From positions 7,157,501 to 7,221,500 of the forward strand of contig OX463809.1 in NCBI GenBank assembly GCA_949825045.1: DNA of 64,000 bases. The letters are read 5' to 3'. A program made the position numbers and the translations under genes. The notes under the pieces are model-generated. The model saw only the letters and a program-made list of their open reading frames with translations. It was not told where the DNA came from and did not search any database. This DNA comes from Argyresthia goedartella (taxonomy: Eukaryota; Arthropoda; Insecta; Lepidoptera; Argyresthiidae). Positions 10,746 to 21,604 of this stretch are shown in pieces. How positions within the stretch are numbered: the stretch's first letter is position 1; every line of letters begins with the position of its first letter.

Positions 10746-11753
10746 ATGCTCCCCACCGCCTCGGTGATAGCGTGGAGTTCGGACGGCAAATCTTGTGTAG
10801 CACGAGCACTATTGGACTCGGGGGCCCAGGGGTGCTTAGTCTCGTGCAACCTTGTAAGACGGGTAAGGGAGTATCCACATTCCATTCGGGTAATTGGGAA
10901 CACGGAAGTCGGTTCCGTTAAGAGAGTATGTCGGATTACTCTCTCGTCACGGGTGGATTCATCGGTGAATCTGACGGTCACGGCATTAGTCATGCCTAAT
11001 GTGATGGGCTCACACCCTCACGTACGGTTGTCGCCCTCGGTGCGACAGTTGGTCGCGGGGTTGTCACTGGCTGACCCGGAGTTCGATATTCCGGGCCCAG
11101 TAGACATTTTATTGGGTGTCGATGCCTTGGGATACCTGTTAGTGCCAGGTGTCCACGTGTTGCAGGCGACTGGTCTGGTTTCGGTCAACACCAGACTGGG
11201 CCATGCGGTAATGGGTCCGGTCATGCCGGCTGCCCCACGCCTAGCGACTCGTAGTCCCTTATTCGGTTCTGTACTCTCGGAGGTGATACAGAAGTTTTGG
11301 GAGGTGGAGGAACCACCTACGGTCCGCCGGTTGGACCCGGTTGAAGAAGAGTGTGAACAGTTTTATCGGAACAATACTGGTCGCCTTCGGTCAGGTCGAT
11401 TGTGTCACGCTCCGGAGTTGGTAGGACATCCCTTGTGGTGGGGTCCAAAATGGTTGACTCAAGCCGAATCGGATTGGCCAATGAGTCCACGCGTTACCAC
11501 GGCGAACGGCGCCTTGACAGTCGGTGTCTGTACGACGCATCCAGAGCCGGAAGAGGAGTTCAGCCTGCTGGAACGGTACAGCTCGCTCGACAAGCTGGTC
11601 AATGTGACCGCCTGGATCTGCCGATTTGCGCGGAATTGTCGGAATTCTGAGGCGCAACGAGTGCGGACACAGGTCCTGACACCACGGGAACGGAATTCGC
11701 ATTGGTACGGAACGTGCAGACGGTGCACTTTAAGTCCGAACTGGACATTCTGA
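10746..11753 (+). CDS. BEL protease with fused RT/RNase H remnants (deleted pol)
   Basis: In frame with gag after the TAG. Residues about 20-150 carry the aspartic protease signature DSGAQG and the later ILLGVDALG motif (DUF1758 type). Residues about 180-215 match the start of the Pao RT region (FWEVEE, EEECEQFY). Around residue 217 (near 11398) the frame jumps straight to 'GHPLWWGPKWL', which in intact elements lies at the end of RNase H just before integrase. The RT palm and RNase H catalytic residues are therefore absent by deletion, and the deletion kept the frame. The frame then leaves the expected integrase sequence near 11690 and stops at 11753. It has a protease but no polymerase, so any movement would need enzymes from an intact relative. 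Confidence 0.85.
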   Translation: MLPTASVIAWSSDGKSCVARALLDSGAQGCLVSCNLVRRVREYPHSIRVIGNTEVGSVKRVCRITLSSRVDSSVNLTVTALVMPNVMGSHPHVRLSPSVRQLVAGLSLADPEFDIPGPVDILLGVDALGYLLVPGVHVLQATGLVSVNTRLGHAVMGPVMPAAPRLATRSPLFGSVLSEVIQKFWEVEEPPTVRRLDPVEEECEQFYRNNTGRLRSGRLCHAPELVGHPLWWGPKWLTQAESDWPMSPRVTTANGALTVGVCTTHPEPEEEFSLLERYSSLDKLVNVTAWICRFARNCRNSEAQRVRTQVLTPRERNSHWYGTCRRCTLSPNWTF

Positions 11754-13025
11754 GACGCGGACGCGTCCAACTGAAGGGAGCTGTGGCTCGGCTCAACCCG
11801 TTTATTGACCCTCAAGGATTGCTGAGGGTAGGAGGTCGGCTGCGGAATGCCAACCTGCCTTATGCGGCTCGCCACCCGTTGTTACTCCCTAGGAAAGGGA
11901 AGTTGGTCGAACCATGATACAGGATCGACACATTCGGAATGGGCATGTCGGATGCCACGCCTTGATGGCGTTTCTCCAGCGCGAGTTCTGGATTCTATCG
12001 GGAAGACGTTTAGTGCGTAGCGTCGTATTTCGGTGCCTGCCTTGTTATCGGGCCAAGGCGGCTACGATGCAGCCCCAGATGGGCGATTTACCCTCGGATA
12101 GGGTTAACGAAATCCGGCCCTTTGCGGGTGTCGGAACGGATTTCGCGGGACCATTCATGGTCAAGTCTTCACAGCTACGGAACGCCAGATTAGTGAAGGC
12201 ATACCTGTGCGTCTTCGTGTGCTTGGCCACGAAGGCAGTCCACTTGGAGGTGGTCAGTGACCTACGGAGGCATTTATCGCTTGTCTGGATCGGTTCGTCT
12301 CACGAAGGGGCCTCCCGACATTAATCCGTTCGGACAACGGCACAAATTTTGTCGGAGCCAGGCGATATCTGCAGGAGGTCACCCAATTCCTGAACGGTAA
12401 CCAGGACGCCATCGGTACGGCTTGCTCCCGACGAGGGATTGAATGGGTTTTCAGTCCGCCGGGATGTCCTCATTGGGGAGGAATTTTTGAGGCTGCGGTT
12501 AAATCGGCTAAGTCGCACCTGACGAGGATCATCGGTGAGACCTCTCTACGCTTTGAAGAGCTTGCGACGCTGTTCTGTAAAATTGAAATGACACTGAACT
12601 CGCGTCCGTTGTGCCCGCTCAGTTCGGATCCAAATGATTTGGAAGCGTTGACGCCGGGTCACTTCCTGATAGGTCAGCCCCTTAACGCCCTGCCAGAATA
12701 CCCATTCGGTGATGTTAAGTTAAGTCGGTTAACTAGGTGGCAGATGTTGCAGCAGATGGCTCAAGATTTTTGGAAACGGTGGTCCCTTGAGTACTTGCAC
12801 ATCTTGCAGCAGCGCCTTAAGTGGACTGACCGGACGAGCCCCCCTCAAGTCGGTGATTTGGTGCTGATTAAGGATGCGAACCTGCCATCATTGAGATGGA
12901 GACGAGGACGGATCGTCAATTTGTACACGGGTCGGGATGGCACGCCTCGATCAGCAGAAGTCAAGGTGGGGGACTCGGTCCTCAAGAGAGCGGTCGCAAC
13001 ACTTTCTCGCCTTCCTATTGATTAG
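11690..13025 (+). pseudogene. BEL integrase, frameshifted
   Basis: Integrase sequence runs through three frames. Frame 2 holds the N-terminal region to 11917 and frame 1 holds 11914-12324. Frame 3 holds about 12264-13025, ending at a TAG. The H...H...C...C zinc domain lies near 11935-12050. Catalytic DDE residues are visible as GTDFAG (first D), SDNGTNF (second D) and GIFEAA (E), but they fall in different frames. The C-terminal DUF5641-type domain (LTPGHFLIGQPL, WRRGRI) is intact. Single-base indels near 11690, 11911 and 12262 explain the shifts. Because the LTRs are so similar, these may be recent mutations or sequencing indels. The copy as written cannot make a full integrase. Confidence 0.85.
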
Positions 13026-13045
13026 GGACAGGTTCGGGCCTGTAT

Positions 13046-13056
13046 GGGCGGGTGAC
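13046..13056 (+). promoter_or_regulatory. Polypurine tract
   Basis: GGGCGGGTGAC lies directly before the 3' LTR, where plus-strand DNA synthesis is primed. It is short and interrupted by two pyrimidines, so this is the best candidate rather than a strong one. Confidence 0.55.
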
Positions 13057-13634
13057 TGTTTAATATTTATGCGTCGGAAACGCACCGGTTTTTTGTTGCG
13101 CGAATCGATCGCGAGTAATCGAGACATCACTAGCGGAAACGTACCGCAGATGTCACTCGTACCGGAACGAGATGTAAAATTGGAGGTTATCTTTACCTTT
13201 GGTCTTGTCTCATCGGGAGAATAACATGGCGGCTCGGGCCCCGTGGCATTGATGGTATTTCGGTGTACCAATTATCATACAGGCATCGGGCCTGGTCGGA
13301 GTGTAAATCTACCTCATAGCGTCGGGCTATTGATCGTAATTAGATTCGCGTCAGCGGTCAAGTGATTTGTGTTGTGAAGCACATAGTCGTATCGGCGGCG
13401 ACTCCACGTGCCGCCAGCAGCGCGCCGGCGACGGCGTCGGACAGCGACGGCAAGGATTCAATCCATATCCTATCCCAACTGTGCCCCCTTTCCCGAATTC
13501 CTGTCTCGAATCGAGCCTTCGATCTCCTGTCTACGGTGACAAGGTAACAAATTCATCACTTCTTTTCTCTCACGTGGCAAAGGCACATCCCCCTCAGGAT
13601 TCTACGCCGTTCGGTAGGCGTGGGAAATTAAACA
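13057..13634 (+). repeat. BEL 3' LTR (578 bp)
   Basis: Same length and ends as the 5' LTR, with three substitutions between them. It is followed at once by the ATATC target duplication. Confidence 0.95.
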
Positions 13635-13765
13635 ATATCCATTACTCAGGTCTGTAGTGTTAAAGTACAAGTAAAGGACACAATCTGAAAACCGTAAATT
13701 TGTAGTTCTCAGTGCACGAGTCCAACTCGCACTTGGCCTGTTTTTATATTACAATTTACATATTT
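13635..13765 (+). repeat. Right half of the dispersed repeat hit by BEL
   Basis: Continues the 7505-7641 fragment: 'ATTACTCAGGTCTGTAG', 'AACCGTAAATTTGTAG' and the terminal 'CCAACTCGCACTTGGCC'. The same order is seen at 17255-17440. Confidence 0.85.
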
Positions 13766-14009
13766 GGCTTGAGCAGAATATCAGGGCCATTGAATTGTCT
13801 CGGTACTATCATATTACCACATGTTGCCCTATCTGATATATGGTTTGTCAATTTGTAACTAATCTACTATTGTTCCAACAATTATTGTCGTTTGATTTAT
13901 TTTTAGTTGATTTTTCTGGTGCACCAATTTTTTGCATTGTCTTTGTGAAATTTAATGAATACATTATTTATCTATTTATTGCGTTTTACACAGTAATTCA
14001 AATTGTTTT

Positions 14010-14320
14010 GCATAACTGGTCAGGGGGCTTACCCTTCTCCGTAGCTGGAGTTAGGAAGGTCTTCTTTCTTTCTAGTCGATGCCTCATGGCTGAGGATCGT
14101 GACTATCACGGTTGTTGGTATGAGGCTTGGACCAGGGATCTCCATTTTGTTCTGTTCTGGGCTGCGTGTAATGCCTCATGTAGACCTTGTTTTAGCTTCT
14201 GCTATTTTTCCTGCCATTATTTGCTTCTCCAACCACTCAGGGCCACTACGTTAGTGAGTTGGGAAGGTATTTCGCAAGAAAGTTTCTTTACATTGGATGG
14301 AGGTTGGATTTCCTGATATG
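14010..14320 (-). pseudogene. 5'-truncated LINE 3' end
   Basis: The minus strand encodes a short tail 'NRTKWRSLVQASYQQP' ending in stop codons, then a 3' UTR with 'CCTCAGCCATGAGGCATCG' and AGAAAGAAAGAAG at its end. This pattern is familiar from the 3' ends of lepidopteran LINEs. Only the last few dozen codons survive. The 158-codon plus-strand frame over this region (13840-14316) is a chance shadow. Confidence 0.6.
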
Positions 14321-15104
14321 GAAAAATCAGCGGGTCGATATGAAATTGGGTACCTTTTCATTGTTACCTATCACTCGCTCGACGCCATAGAATAACTTTG
14401 TAGATCTAACCCACTGCAACGGCATCAATAATTAGCCCGTGAAGTATTCGACCATTTCGCAAGTCCCGAACTTTGAGGTCAATTTTCATTTCTGCTGCCT
14501 GCCTCCCGTAGTGACAAAAGACGATATTTTAAATTAAATAATAAAAAATTGGAAATGCTTGCACATTAATGAGTATTTAATTTGGATGTAATCTGGGATA
14601 GAAATTATGGAGTAAGTCAACTAATTTGGCTCAATTCGGAGAGCGTGAGAAGATAAGTCTACCATTAAACTCGATTTACACTTCAGTAAGTACAATAGCG
14701 AGTTAACTTGCGTCATCGGCGAGTTATGTTGTTATTGTCGTTTGAACACCTAAAGCGACTTATTAGTAAGTTGTTGATTAGCTTGTGTTGAATAGATCGC
14801 GATCCTATTTTTAGGCAGTACAGTGCGAAGTAGCTCACCCTGTCGCATCTCCCACACTATTTTAATAAGTTTACACACAGCGACCGCGAACAACTTATAA
14901 CTTCTCACTCGCCTACGTTTGGACGCTACTTACTAATTATGACTTAACTGACAGTTTACTTAAATTACTTATTGAAATAAAAATCGGGCTTTAGACGATT
15001 TACTTTAATATTTAGCGTTAGATCACTCCCATCTTCGTCCCAACATCAATATCACAACAAGAACCACAATATCAACTGCTCTAAAAATAAGCAATTATTA
15101 TTTT
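14321..15104. other. Unassigned sequence
   Basis: No gene recognised. A short motif near 14440 is shared with 5955. No tandem structure or long open frame is visible. Confidence 0.4.
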
Positions 15105-15327
15105 TTGAAAACTGACCCAGAAAGCCTTAGCAAGGCTTTCGACACGGTCTCGTTTAAACTCCTCTCAAACAAACTCCAGGACATTAGCATCAGGGGCACT
15201 CAGCTGGGCCTTTTTAGAAGCTACCTAACTAACAGGAGGCAGAGTGTCAGGATGTGTGGAAATATGAGTTCTACTCACCCTTTCGAATGGGGGGTACAAG
15301 TAGGTAGCATACTTGGCCCAACACTTA
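15105..15327 (+). pseudogene. LINE reverse transcriptase fragment, 5' part
   Basis: Encodes RT motif A 'LSKAFDTVSFKLL', the linker 'SYLTNRRQSVRM' and a damaged motif B ending 'GSILGPTL'. The frame is then broken by a MITE at 15328-15701 and resumes at 15702. The piece starts abruptly upstream of motif A, so no endonuclease remains. The clade is probably CR1/Jockey-like. Confidence 0.75.
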
Positions 15328-15701
15328 TCCTTAAGCTAGTCAAAACCGTTAGTTGATAAACTAACGCGTTAGTTGATCAACTATCGATAGATAGTAAACC
15401 AGACCGACAGGGTTTAGAATTTACGTTTCTTTTGTTCTCACATGTCAACCTATCATGAAGACTATTCGGGAGCTTCTCTGCGCTTACCCCTCTAGTGTTC
15501 ACCTAAGCTACCGCAGTGGTATTTGGTTTGCAATTCAAGTTAAAACCAGTTTACCATTCAAAGGTTTCAACCGCTAGTTTATCAACTAATGCGCCATATA
15601 GTAAGCAGTACGCTACAATTTACTATCTGTCGATAGTTGACCAACTAACGAGAAAATAACGCTAGTTTATCAACTAAAGGTTTTGACAATCTTACGGTGA
15701 C
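15328..15701 (+). mobile_element. MITE with long inverted repeats, copy 1
   Basis: Inserted inside RT coding sequence. The outer arms include GTCAAAACC (15339-15347) and its complement GGTTTTGAC (15679-15687). They extend inward for about 60 bp of imperfect inverted repeat rich in TTAGTTGATAAACTA and AGTTGATCAACTA palindromes. The core carries 'ACTATTCGGGAGC' and 'CACCTAAGCTACCGCAGTGG'. It encodes no protein. A second full copy is at 54394-54683, and core-only copies are at 33640-33740 and 49455-49545. The exact ends and target duplication are uncertain by a few bases. Confidence 0.8.
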
Positions 15702-15945
15702 ATAAACATTAATGACCTCTGCAGCTTTCCTCTCCCCTATGGTAAGATTATGTCTTATGCTGATGACACTTTCCTACTCTTCACAGGGGTGAAGGGTTTG
15801 AGACTGCTCAACAAGGTTTTGACAAAGTCTCAAAGTGGCTACAGCATAATATTTTAACACTTAATGCACTTACGTTGCTTCTGATCCCACACTAGGATTC
15901 CAGAAACAGCGGCATCGTACATAAGAAACATGCAAGACCTGGGGT
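15702..15945 (+). pseudogene. LINE reverse transcriptase fragment, 3' part
   Basis: Continues the RT interrupted by the MITE: 'INDLCSFPLPYGKIM', then the catalytic YADD box in 'SYADDTFLLFTG'. Stops and frame breaks follow, and the sequence then runs into a SINE at about 15945. Confidence 0.7.
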
Positions 15946-16035
15946 TTTTATTTATTTATCCCCAGCCGGGAATGGTACTCGGGACCTCTCGCATGGTAGG
16001 CAGGGCCACAACCGCAGTGCGACAGAAGTTACATA
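15945..16035 (-). mobile_element. tRNA-headed SINE fragment
   Basis: On the minus strand it reads GCGAGAGGTCCCGAG followed by a B-box-like stretch and CCCGGCTGGGGATAAATAAA. This head matches those at 21605-21690 and in the 248-bp array. Only the head region is clear. Confidence 0.6.
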
Positions 16036-16689
16036 TTATGTTTATTTAGAGGTAATCAGGTAACCTTGCAGTAAGGAAACATACAATAAGGAGGAAATGT
16101 CATCAGAGATATTTCTCTTACATGAATTAGGAGTGAAAGTAGAGGAAAACTCGTATCACACCAATATGGTGAAGATATGATTTAAAAACAGCCCAATGAA
16201 GCAATACATGCTGTCTATTATTAGTGATTAGTTATCTGTTTGAACATGCACTGTATAAGAGTATCTTCAGCACATCTTGGTATGCGCACGCAAGATTGCT
16301 AACACGAACTCTTTTACCTCGTAATTAGTACCTAATGTGCTAATGAAACGAAGTTTGGAATACTCTTGGGAACTGGAAAGTTCACAGCTAGGTTGGTCTG
16401 CGAAACTAAAGCATGGCCCAGATTTTTGCCCTACAAAAGATGGCGCAGAAAATATTTTCATTTTAAGAATACTAGGCTATTCATGAAAAATGTAATGTGT
16501 CAGCCTTAGCCGCAACATTGGAAAAATGGACGGTTTTTGTAGCAATATCTTCTTTCCGGCTCATTTTGCTATTAAACAGTATCAATGAAATAAACTTGAG
16601 AAACTTCCTATAATTCTTGACTCGAACTCTTTTTGTGAAATTAATAGTTACTTAACTTAGTTAATTAATAGTAGCGTACGAATCTGCGT
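16036..16689. other. Unassigned AT-rich sequence
   Basis: No gene, motif or tandem repeat that I can support. Confidence 0.4.
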
Positions 16690-17460
16690 CAACATGCGTT
16701 TTGGCTGAAAATACATTTCCATGCCACCAAGCGATAGGAGTACGTTGGGTATTTTTCAAGCTTCCATAGCCTAAAGGTGCCCAATGGCACCCTATAAATC
16801 CCGCTGTCCGTCCGTCTAACCAGCCGTCCGTCCGTCATTCCGTTAGTCTGTCCATTCCTCCGCCGCCTGTCTGTCATCTTTTGACCACATTGACTGATAA
16901 GTTTGATTTTTCCACATTTTTATATCAATTTCAACTTGATACCTTCACGTGTTCCTTCACGTGGACCCTTGGAGCTATGAAAAGTTCAAACTTCTAGGGC
17001 CACGCAATCAAAAATACGACCGTTTATGTCCCAAATTTGCTGAACATGCTTAATATGCTTGATACTCGCAATGGAAACAAAACCTATAGGGTACCTCCGG
17101 TTGACCTAGGATCATGAAATTTGGCACAAAGCAAGGTATTACAGCACAGATAAAGGGAAAAATCCGAAAACTGTAAATTTCTGTCTGTCTGCCTGTCTGT
17201 CTGTCAAGACCATTTTTCTCCGGAGAGAGTGGAAGTATCAAGTTGAAACTGATATCAATTGCTCAGGTCTGTGGTCTCTTGAAGTAGTGAAAAAATCAAG
17301 TAAAGGCGAAAAAAAATACCGCTATAAATGTTACAATTTTACTGAATTTGCTTGATACTCGCAAGGGAATCAAAACTTATAGGGTACTTTTCGTTGACCT
17401 AGAATCATCAAATAAAGGATAAAATCCGAAAACTGTAAATTTGTAGTAATATCACAAAAA
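16690..17460. repeat. Dispersed repeat, 'GGGT(T/G)CC ... GTCCGTCCGTC' family, two partial units
   Basis: Contains 'GGTGCCCAATGGCACCC', a CCGTCCGTC-rich stretch at 16807-16870 and a CTGTCTGTC-rich stretch at 17185-17210. The string TATCAAGTTGAAACTGATATC (17235-17256) followed by CTCAGGTCTGTGG is the uninterrupted counterpart of the BEL insertion site. Two partial units lie head to tail. Confidence 0.75.
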
Positions 17461-17504
17461 AGTGGTGAAAATACATTCCTACTTATAGATCGTAAACGTA
17501 TCTA

Positions 17505-17585
17505 AGAGTTTCCGTGGTCTAGTGTTTACACTCTCACCTATTGACATCTATCACACAGGAGATGCAGGTTCATATCCCGGTGACT
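17505..17585 (+). mobile_element. SINE head, tRNA-derived
   Basis: 'TCCGTGGTCTAGTG' resembles a tRNA 5' half and box A. 'GGTTCATATCCCGG' about 55 bp later resembles box B. The cloverleaf is not preserved, so this is a SINE promoter rather than a tRNA gene. Confidence 0.55.
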
Positions 17586-18655
17586 TACCTATGCCTCTGG
17601 GGGGGTGTTACTATGTATGTTACTGTACAATTACCTAACTATTGTATTAATTTATACTAGCTGCCTCATAGTTTACGTCCATAAAATTTTACATCCCTTT
17701 AAGTTATCATGAGCAACTCAGTTCATATCAATCCAAAACAGCTTCGCGTCCCAGTTCAGACAAATGGCCGCTTCAACTAGTCAAATGCGGTCGAATCCAA
17801 ACGAAACACCTCCTCATTTAGGCGCAGATGTTCAATCATTCAGCCTACCCGTAAGTAAACAGCTTATGATTCATGTGCAGTCTGATGATGATTAAATTAT
17901 CAGTTGGCGGGGGGAGCAGAAGAATAAAATCCCGGTCTTGGATGTTTTTGTGTGTGAGGTCACTATTTCTAGTTCTACGACATCGACAGTCGACACTCGG
18001 ATCGCACCAGCCGGTCAGCTGTCACAGAAACGGCGGCTGATTTTAATTGTAATTTTATTCGTATTTAGGACATAAATACAGAGTAAATATAGCAGGAAAT
18101 TGTTGTTAAGGTTTATAAAAGTGTTTGCGGCCAGTTTTCTCCGTCACAAAGAAGATTGCATCATCCCCGAGCCGTTACTCGAATGTGAATTTGAATTACA
18201 CAAAGGAATTTACCAGCTGAGGACTTTTGTTTCTTAATCTAATCACGCTCAACACATTTTATAGACAGAACTAATCAGAACTACACGCATTCCACATCAC
18301 AAATACCTCAAAAGTGTAGTATCACTGCAAATTGATACCGACCGACCTATTGTCGAAGTAAACTGTGTAAAGGTAGATGCGCTGAGCCTATGAGGATGTT
18401 CTATGTTTCAACAGATCTCTGAACTTGTACAAACCGATTTAACTAACTATATCTCAGCTGACTCACATACACGGCTATCAGAATTATTGAAAAACCTTAT
18501 TACTGCAAGTAACTTCAGCACCTAGTATAAAAACTTTCACTATCCCTTCTAAGGTGATACATAACAATAGCACTATATACTATAAAAATAGCAACAGTAA
18601 GTTTAATTAGAATAAATATTAAATCGTGTACTGATAAGAAGTACCTTCATTTCAT
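17586..18655. other. Unassigned sequence
   Basis: No coding frame. The patch 17990-18200 is less AT-rich and could be an untranslated exon, but no splice sites or promoter support that. Confidence 0.35.
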
Positions 18656-18659
18656 ACCA

Positions 18660-19080
18660 CAACTTTAATTTAGTTAGGTAATAGATATAATAAAGACAAC
18701 TTTTATTTAGTTAGGTAATAGTATAATAAAGTCACTACCTGGGGGATGAGGGGTCCCCCCCACCTCCTACACCCCTCTAATTATAAATAAAACAACATTT
18801 ATGCAAATAGTTATAGCCTCAAATTTTAACAAAACTAAACAATTTATATCTCAAAAAGGATACAGTTCCTCACTTAAACAACTATATTGGGGGGATGGCG
18901 AGACCTCCCTCCTCCCCCCGCTACAAAAATATTGATTTTATTTATCATTTTTCGATCAAATTATTAACTGCTAACCTCTAATTTTAATAAACATAAAAAT
19001 ACATATCTCAAAAAGCATTACATTTTCTTTTGGTGCTATGTCATTGGAACTTTTTCATTGCTCGTCACTGTATATTGGGG
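18660..19080 (+). repeat. Degenerate local repeats
   Basis: TTTAGTTAGGTAATAG...TATAATAAAG occurs twice (about 18664 and 18711). A block with 'ATATCTCAAAAAG' followed by 'TATATTGGGGGGATG' and a G/C-rich run recurs at about 18740, 18888 and 19072. The spacing is irregular (about 150-185 bp), so this is an old tandem duplication. Confidence 0.55.
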
Positions 19081-19141
19081 GATGACGGGACCCGAGTTTG
19101 GATGCGAGTTGCGTGTTGCGAACTTTTTGTTTGTTTAACGA

Positions 19142-19372
19142 CCCGAATGGCCGAGTCGGCAGTGACCCTGCCTACGAAAGCAGGGGCCCCGGGTACGAGT
19201 CCCAGTGGGGGCACATATTTATTTGACGAGAACGGATGTTTGTACCCTAGTCATGGTTGTTTATCTATCTGAGTATAATATTTATCTATATAAGTATGTG
19301 TATCGTGGTCTAGTACCTAAGATACAGGGAATCCTAGTTTGGGGCTAGATTAATGTGTCAATAGTGTCCTAG

Positions 19373-19407
<35 letters not shown>

Positions 19408-19410
19408 TTG
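19142..19410 (+). mobile_element. Complete-looking tRNA-derived SINE with (ATT)n tail
   Basis: Box A TGGCCGAGTCGG (19148-19159) fits the RNA polymerase III consensus exactly, and box B GGGTACGAGTCCC (19191-19203) has one mismatch. A body containing 'TATCGTGGTCTAGTACC' and 'CTAGTTTGGGGCTAGATTAA' follows, then an (ATT)n tail at about 19376-19408. The length and layout match lepidopteran tRNA SINEs. It is transcribed by polymerase III and needs LINE enzymes to move. Target duplication not resolved. Confidence 0.85.
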
Positions 19411-20225
19411 TCAGTATAACTGGCCAGTTTTTTGTTTCCTCTTTTCCGACTTTTTTAAAGTTTTGCCTGAATCGAGAAGGCTTTTTGAGATTCTAATACT
19501 ATTTCAGTTTGTTTCCTACATATTCTCAGTTTGTAGATTTGATAGTTCTTATTTTTGGTTTGGTAGTTTTTTTTCGTAGGTGTTTGTTTCTCTGGTGTTA
19601 AGCAAAACAACCGAATTGAGAACCTCCCGTTTCAAAGTCGGTTAAAAAGCAGTAATCATTTCCAAGACTGGATTCACGTGATGGACGAACTTTATCCATA
19701 TACAATACATGACTTATATATATTCATAATAGCTCTCTACATTGACCCCTTCAATTCTAGAGGCCAACGAAGTCACCCCTCGAGGTTCTCAAACTTCATT
19801 CATTTATCATGAGGAGCCCATACCTAAGCAATATCAATCAACACTGTTTCTACTCCACCTTTTGTAGGGCAAAGCCTCTTTTCTGTCCTCACTGATTGGA
19901 TTATGCAAAATTCTAAAACTGTCAAAACTGTAGAACTCAACTGATAATTTGAAATCCGACGACGTTTTTTTAAATTTACGACGTTTATTTGTGACTGTGT
20001 CGCCTTTGGAATTAGTTCAATGTTGAAGTGTGTAGTTCTTATTCGTCAATAGTTATTGAAAGTAACTTGTAATCATTTTCTGGTGCATTTTGTTCAGTAC
20101 CCAATATATTATTACGTTATTTAATTTGTTTAGAAAACACACTCCGTATTGTCACTAATCATTGACATATTCAGCTTCCTACTTTAGAACCAATGAAAGG
20201 AATAAAATAGTTCACGATGTTATTC
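19411..20225. other. Unassigned sequence
   Basis: No gene or defined repeat. Mostly AT-rich with T-runs. Confidence 0.4.
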
Positions 20226-20400
20226 AGAGCTCCGTGGTCTAGTGTCTTCTCACGCTGTAGATGCGGTTTCGAATCCGGTGTCGACCAGATGAGAATGAAT
20301 GAGATAAGTATAACTTATCCGTTCCATCGGCGATGGAAAACATCGTGAGGAAACCTTAATATCTCCATAGCTGCGGCGATGGGCTAGCGCCCTGTCAGAC
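20226..20400 (+). mobile_element. tRNA-headed SINE, degenerate
   Basis: 'CTCCGTGGTCTAGTG' followed by 'GGTTTCGAATCCGG' gives a box A/B pair. The body contains 'GGAAAACATCGTGAGGAAACC', a string seen in many lepidopteran SINEs. The tail is not clear. Confidence 0.65.
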
Positions 20401-21604
20401 AAAATGGAGTATAGCATAACTGACTAAAAGTGGGACAACTTTTGCCACCCCGTATGCGAAACGGAGAGACGCTATGTTGCTGTTGTTCACGTTGATAAAT
20501 GTCAAGTTGGTAAAATTCATTTACCGTCTCTACTTCATGCCAAACTGCCCCACCACCACATAAATCTTTGGAATCAATCACACAGAGTTAAGTACAACCT
20601 TTGCATACCAGTGATTATTCTATTTGAAACAATGCAGTCGTGATGCGCAGACGCGGCCTGCAGTCATCACGTCGTGCCCGTGGTGAACCGGCGATCACTT
20701 TCCAACTTGCTGCTTCAGCAATAATTCAAGGATGAACGTTCCTTGTCGGTGACACGCCACCCGCTCACGAGTTTGAAGATGGAACCTTTCTATGGCAGCA
20801 TTAATCCCTTGGTACCTGGAAACATATATACTTTCAAATACCATTTTATGTTTTGAATTTTATTACCATGTCAAAAGGCCTATTGTTCAAAATCGTGATA
20901 CCTCATAAAAAAGGTCCAGATGTTAACCGGTCAAAGGCCTATCTGTTTTGTTTATAGCTTAGTTTCTATAACTATCTACTATTTTTATTGTGTGAGTGTG
21001 TTCTGATTGATACAGAGCGAATAAACGTAGATTAAATTATATTATATTCTATTCCTAGCGGTAATCTCGTATCAACTTTGTCATTCCTCAGATATTAGTG
21101 CTAGTGCCTTCTAACTTTTGGCCTAGGTTTGTTGGTTTGTTGGTTTGACTTTAGACAGCGTCATTGGCTGATATAGCCGGACACATTTGGAAGATTCTCA
21201 TAATCGAAATCTTTGAGGCCAAGAAACATGCAATGTAGGTATTTGATATTAAACAAAGTTCACTGTTATTGAGATGATGCTGAGGTAATAAAACATGCTG
21301 TCTCTTTAACCATTGCCATAACCCATTTCCAACGCCACCATTAACCACTTTGCTTTAAGTCCAAGAAAGTCCACCAATCTCGCCTAATGGTGTCGATTTA
21401 TCTCCAATTTCCCTTCATCTGAAACCGCATTAGCCGCTCCGGTAATGCCGAGGCCGAGCCATGAAATTGATACATCTTTGCATAATAACGAGAGATCTCG
21501 TGTTGAAATGTCTATTGCAGGTGTGGCCAAACGGTCGTTCGCAGCGCGGTACTTTATCTCGGTAACTGCTCATCTTAGGAAGTCCATCCTTTTTATATTG
21601 ATAG
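20401..21604. other. Unassigned sequence
   Basis: Nothing supportable. 20630-20790 is less AT-rich but has no open frame of note. Confidence 0.35.

Larger units (their letters stand above)
7642..13634 (+). mobile_element. BEL/Pao LTR retrotransposon, internally deleted
   Basis: A 5,993-bp element has two 578-bp LTRs that begin TGTTTAAT and end ATTAAACA. It is flanked by a perfect 5-bp target duplication ATATC (7637-7641 and 13635-13639). Internal parts in order: leader, gag-like frame with DUF1759-type region and three zinc knuckles, aspartic protease (DSGAQ), a short remnant of the RT N-terminus, the very end of RNase H, integrase, and a DUF5641-type C-terminus. The protein order and motifs are those of BEL/Pao elements. 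Most of RT and RNase H is missing, so this copy cannot mobilise itself. There is no envelope-like gene. The LTRs differ at only three sites, so the insertion is young. Confidence 0.93.

Noticed and set aside
13840..14316. 158-codon membrane-like protein
   Set aside because: It runs antisense through a LINE 3' end and has no family resemblance; its hydrophobic look comes from T-rich sequence.
17505..17585. Functional tRNA gene
   Set aside because: Box A and B strings are present but acceptor and anticodon stems do not pair, and the same head recurs in SINEs in this window.
17990..18200. Untranslated 5' exon or promoter
   Set aside because: Only a mild rise in GC; no splice donor, TATA box or downstream coding exon could be tied to it.
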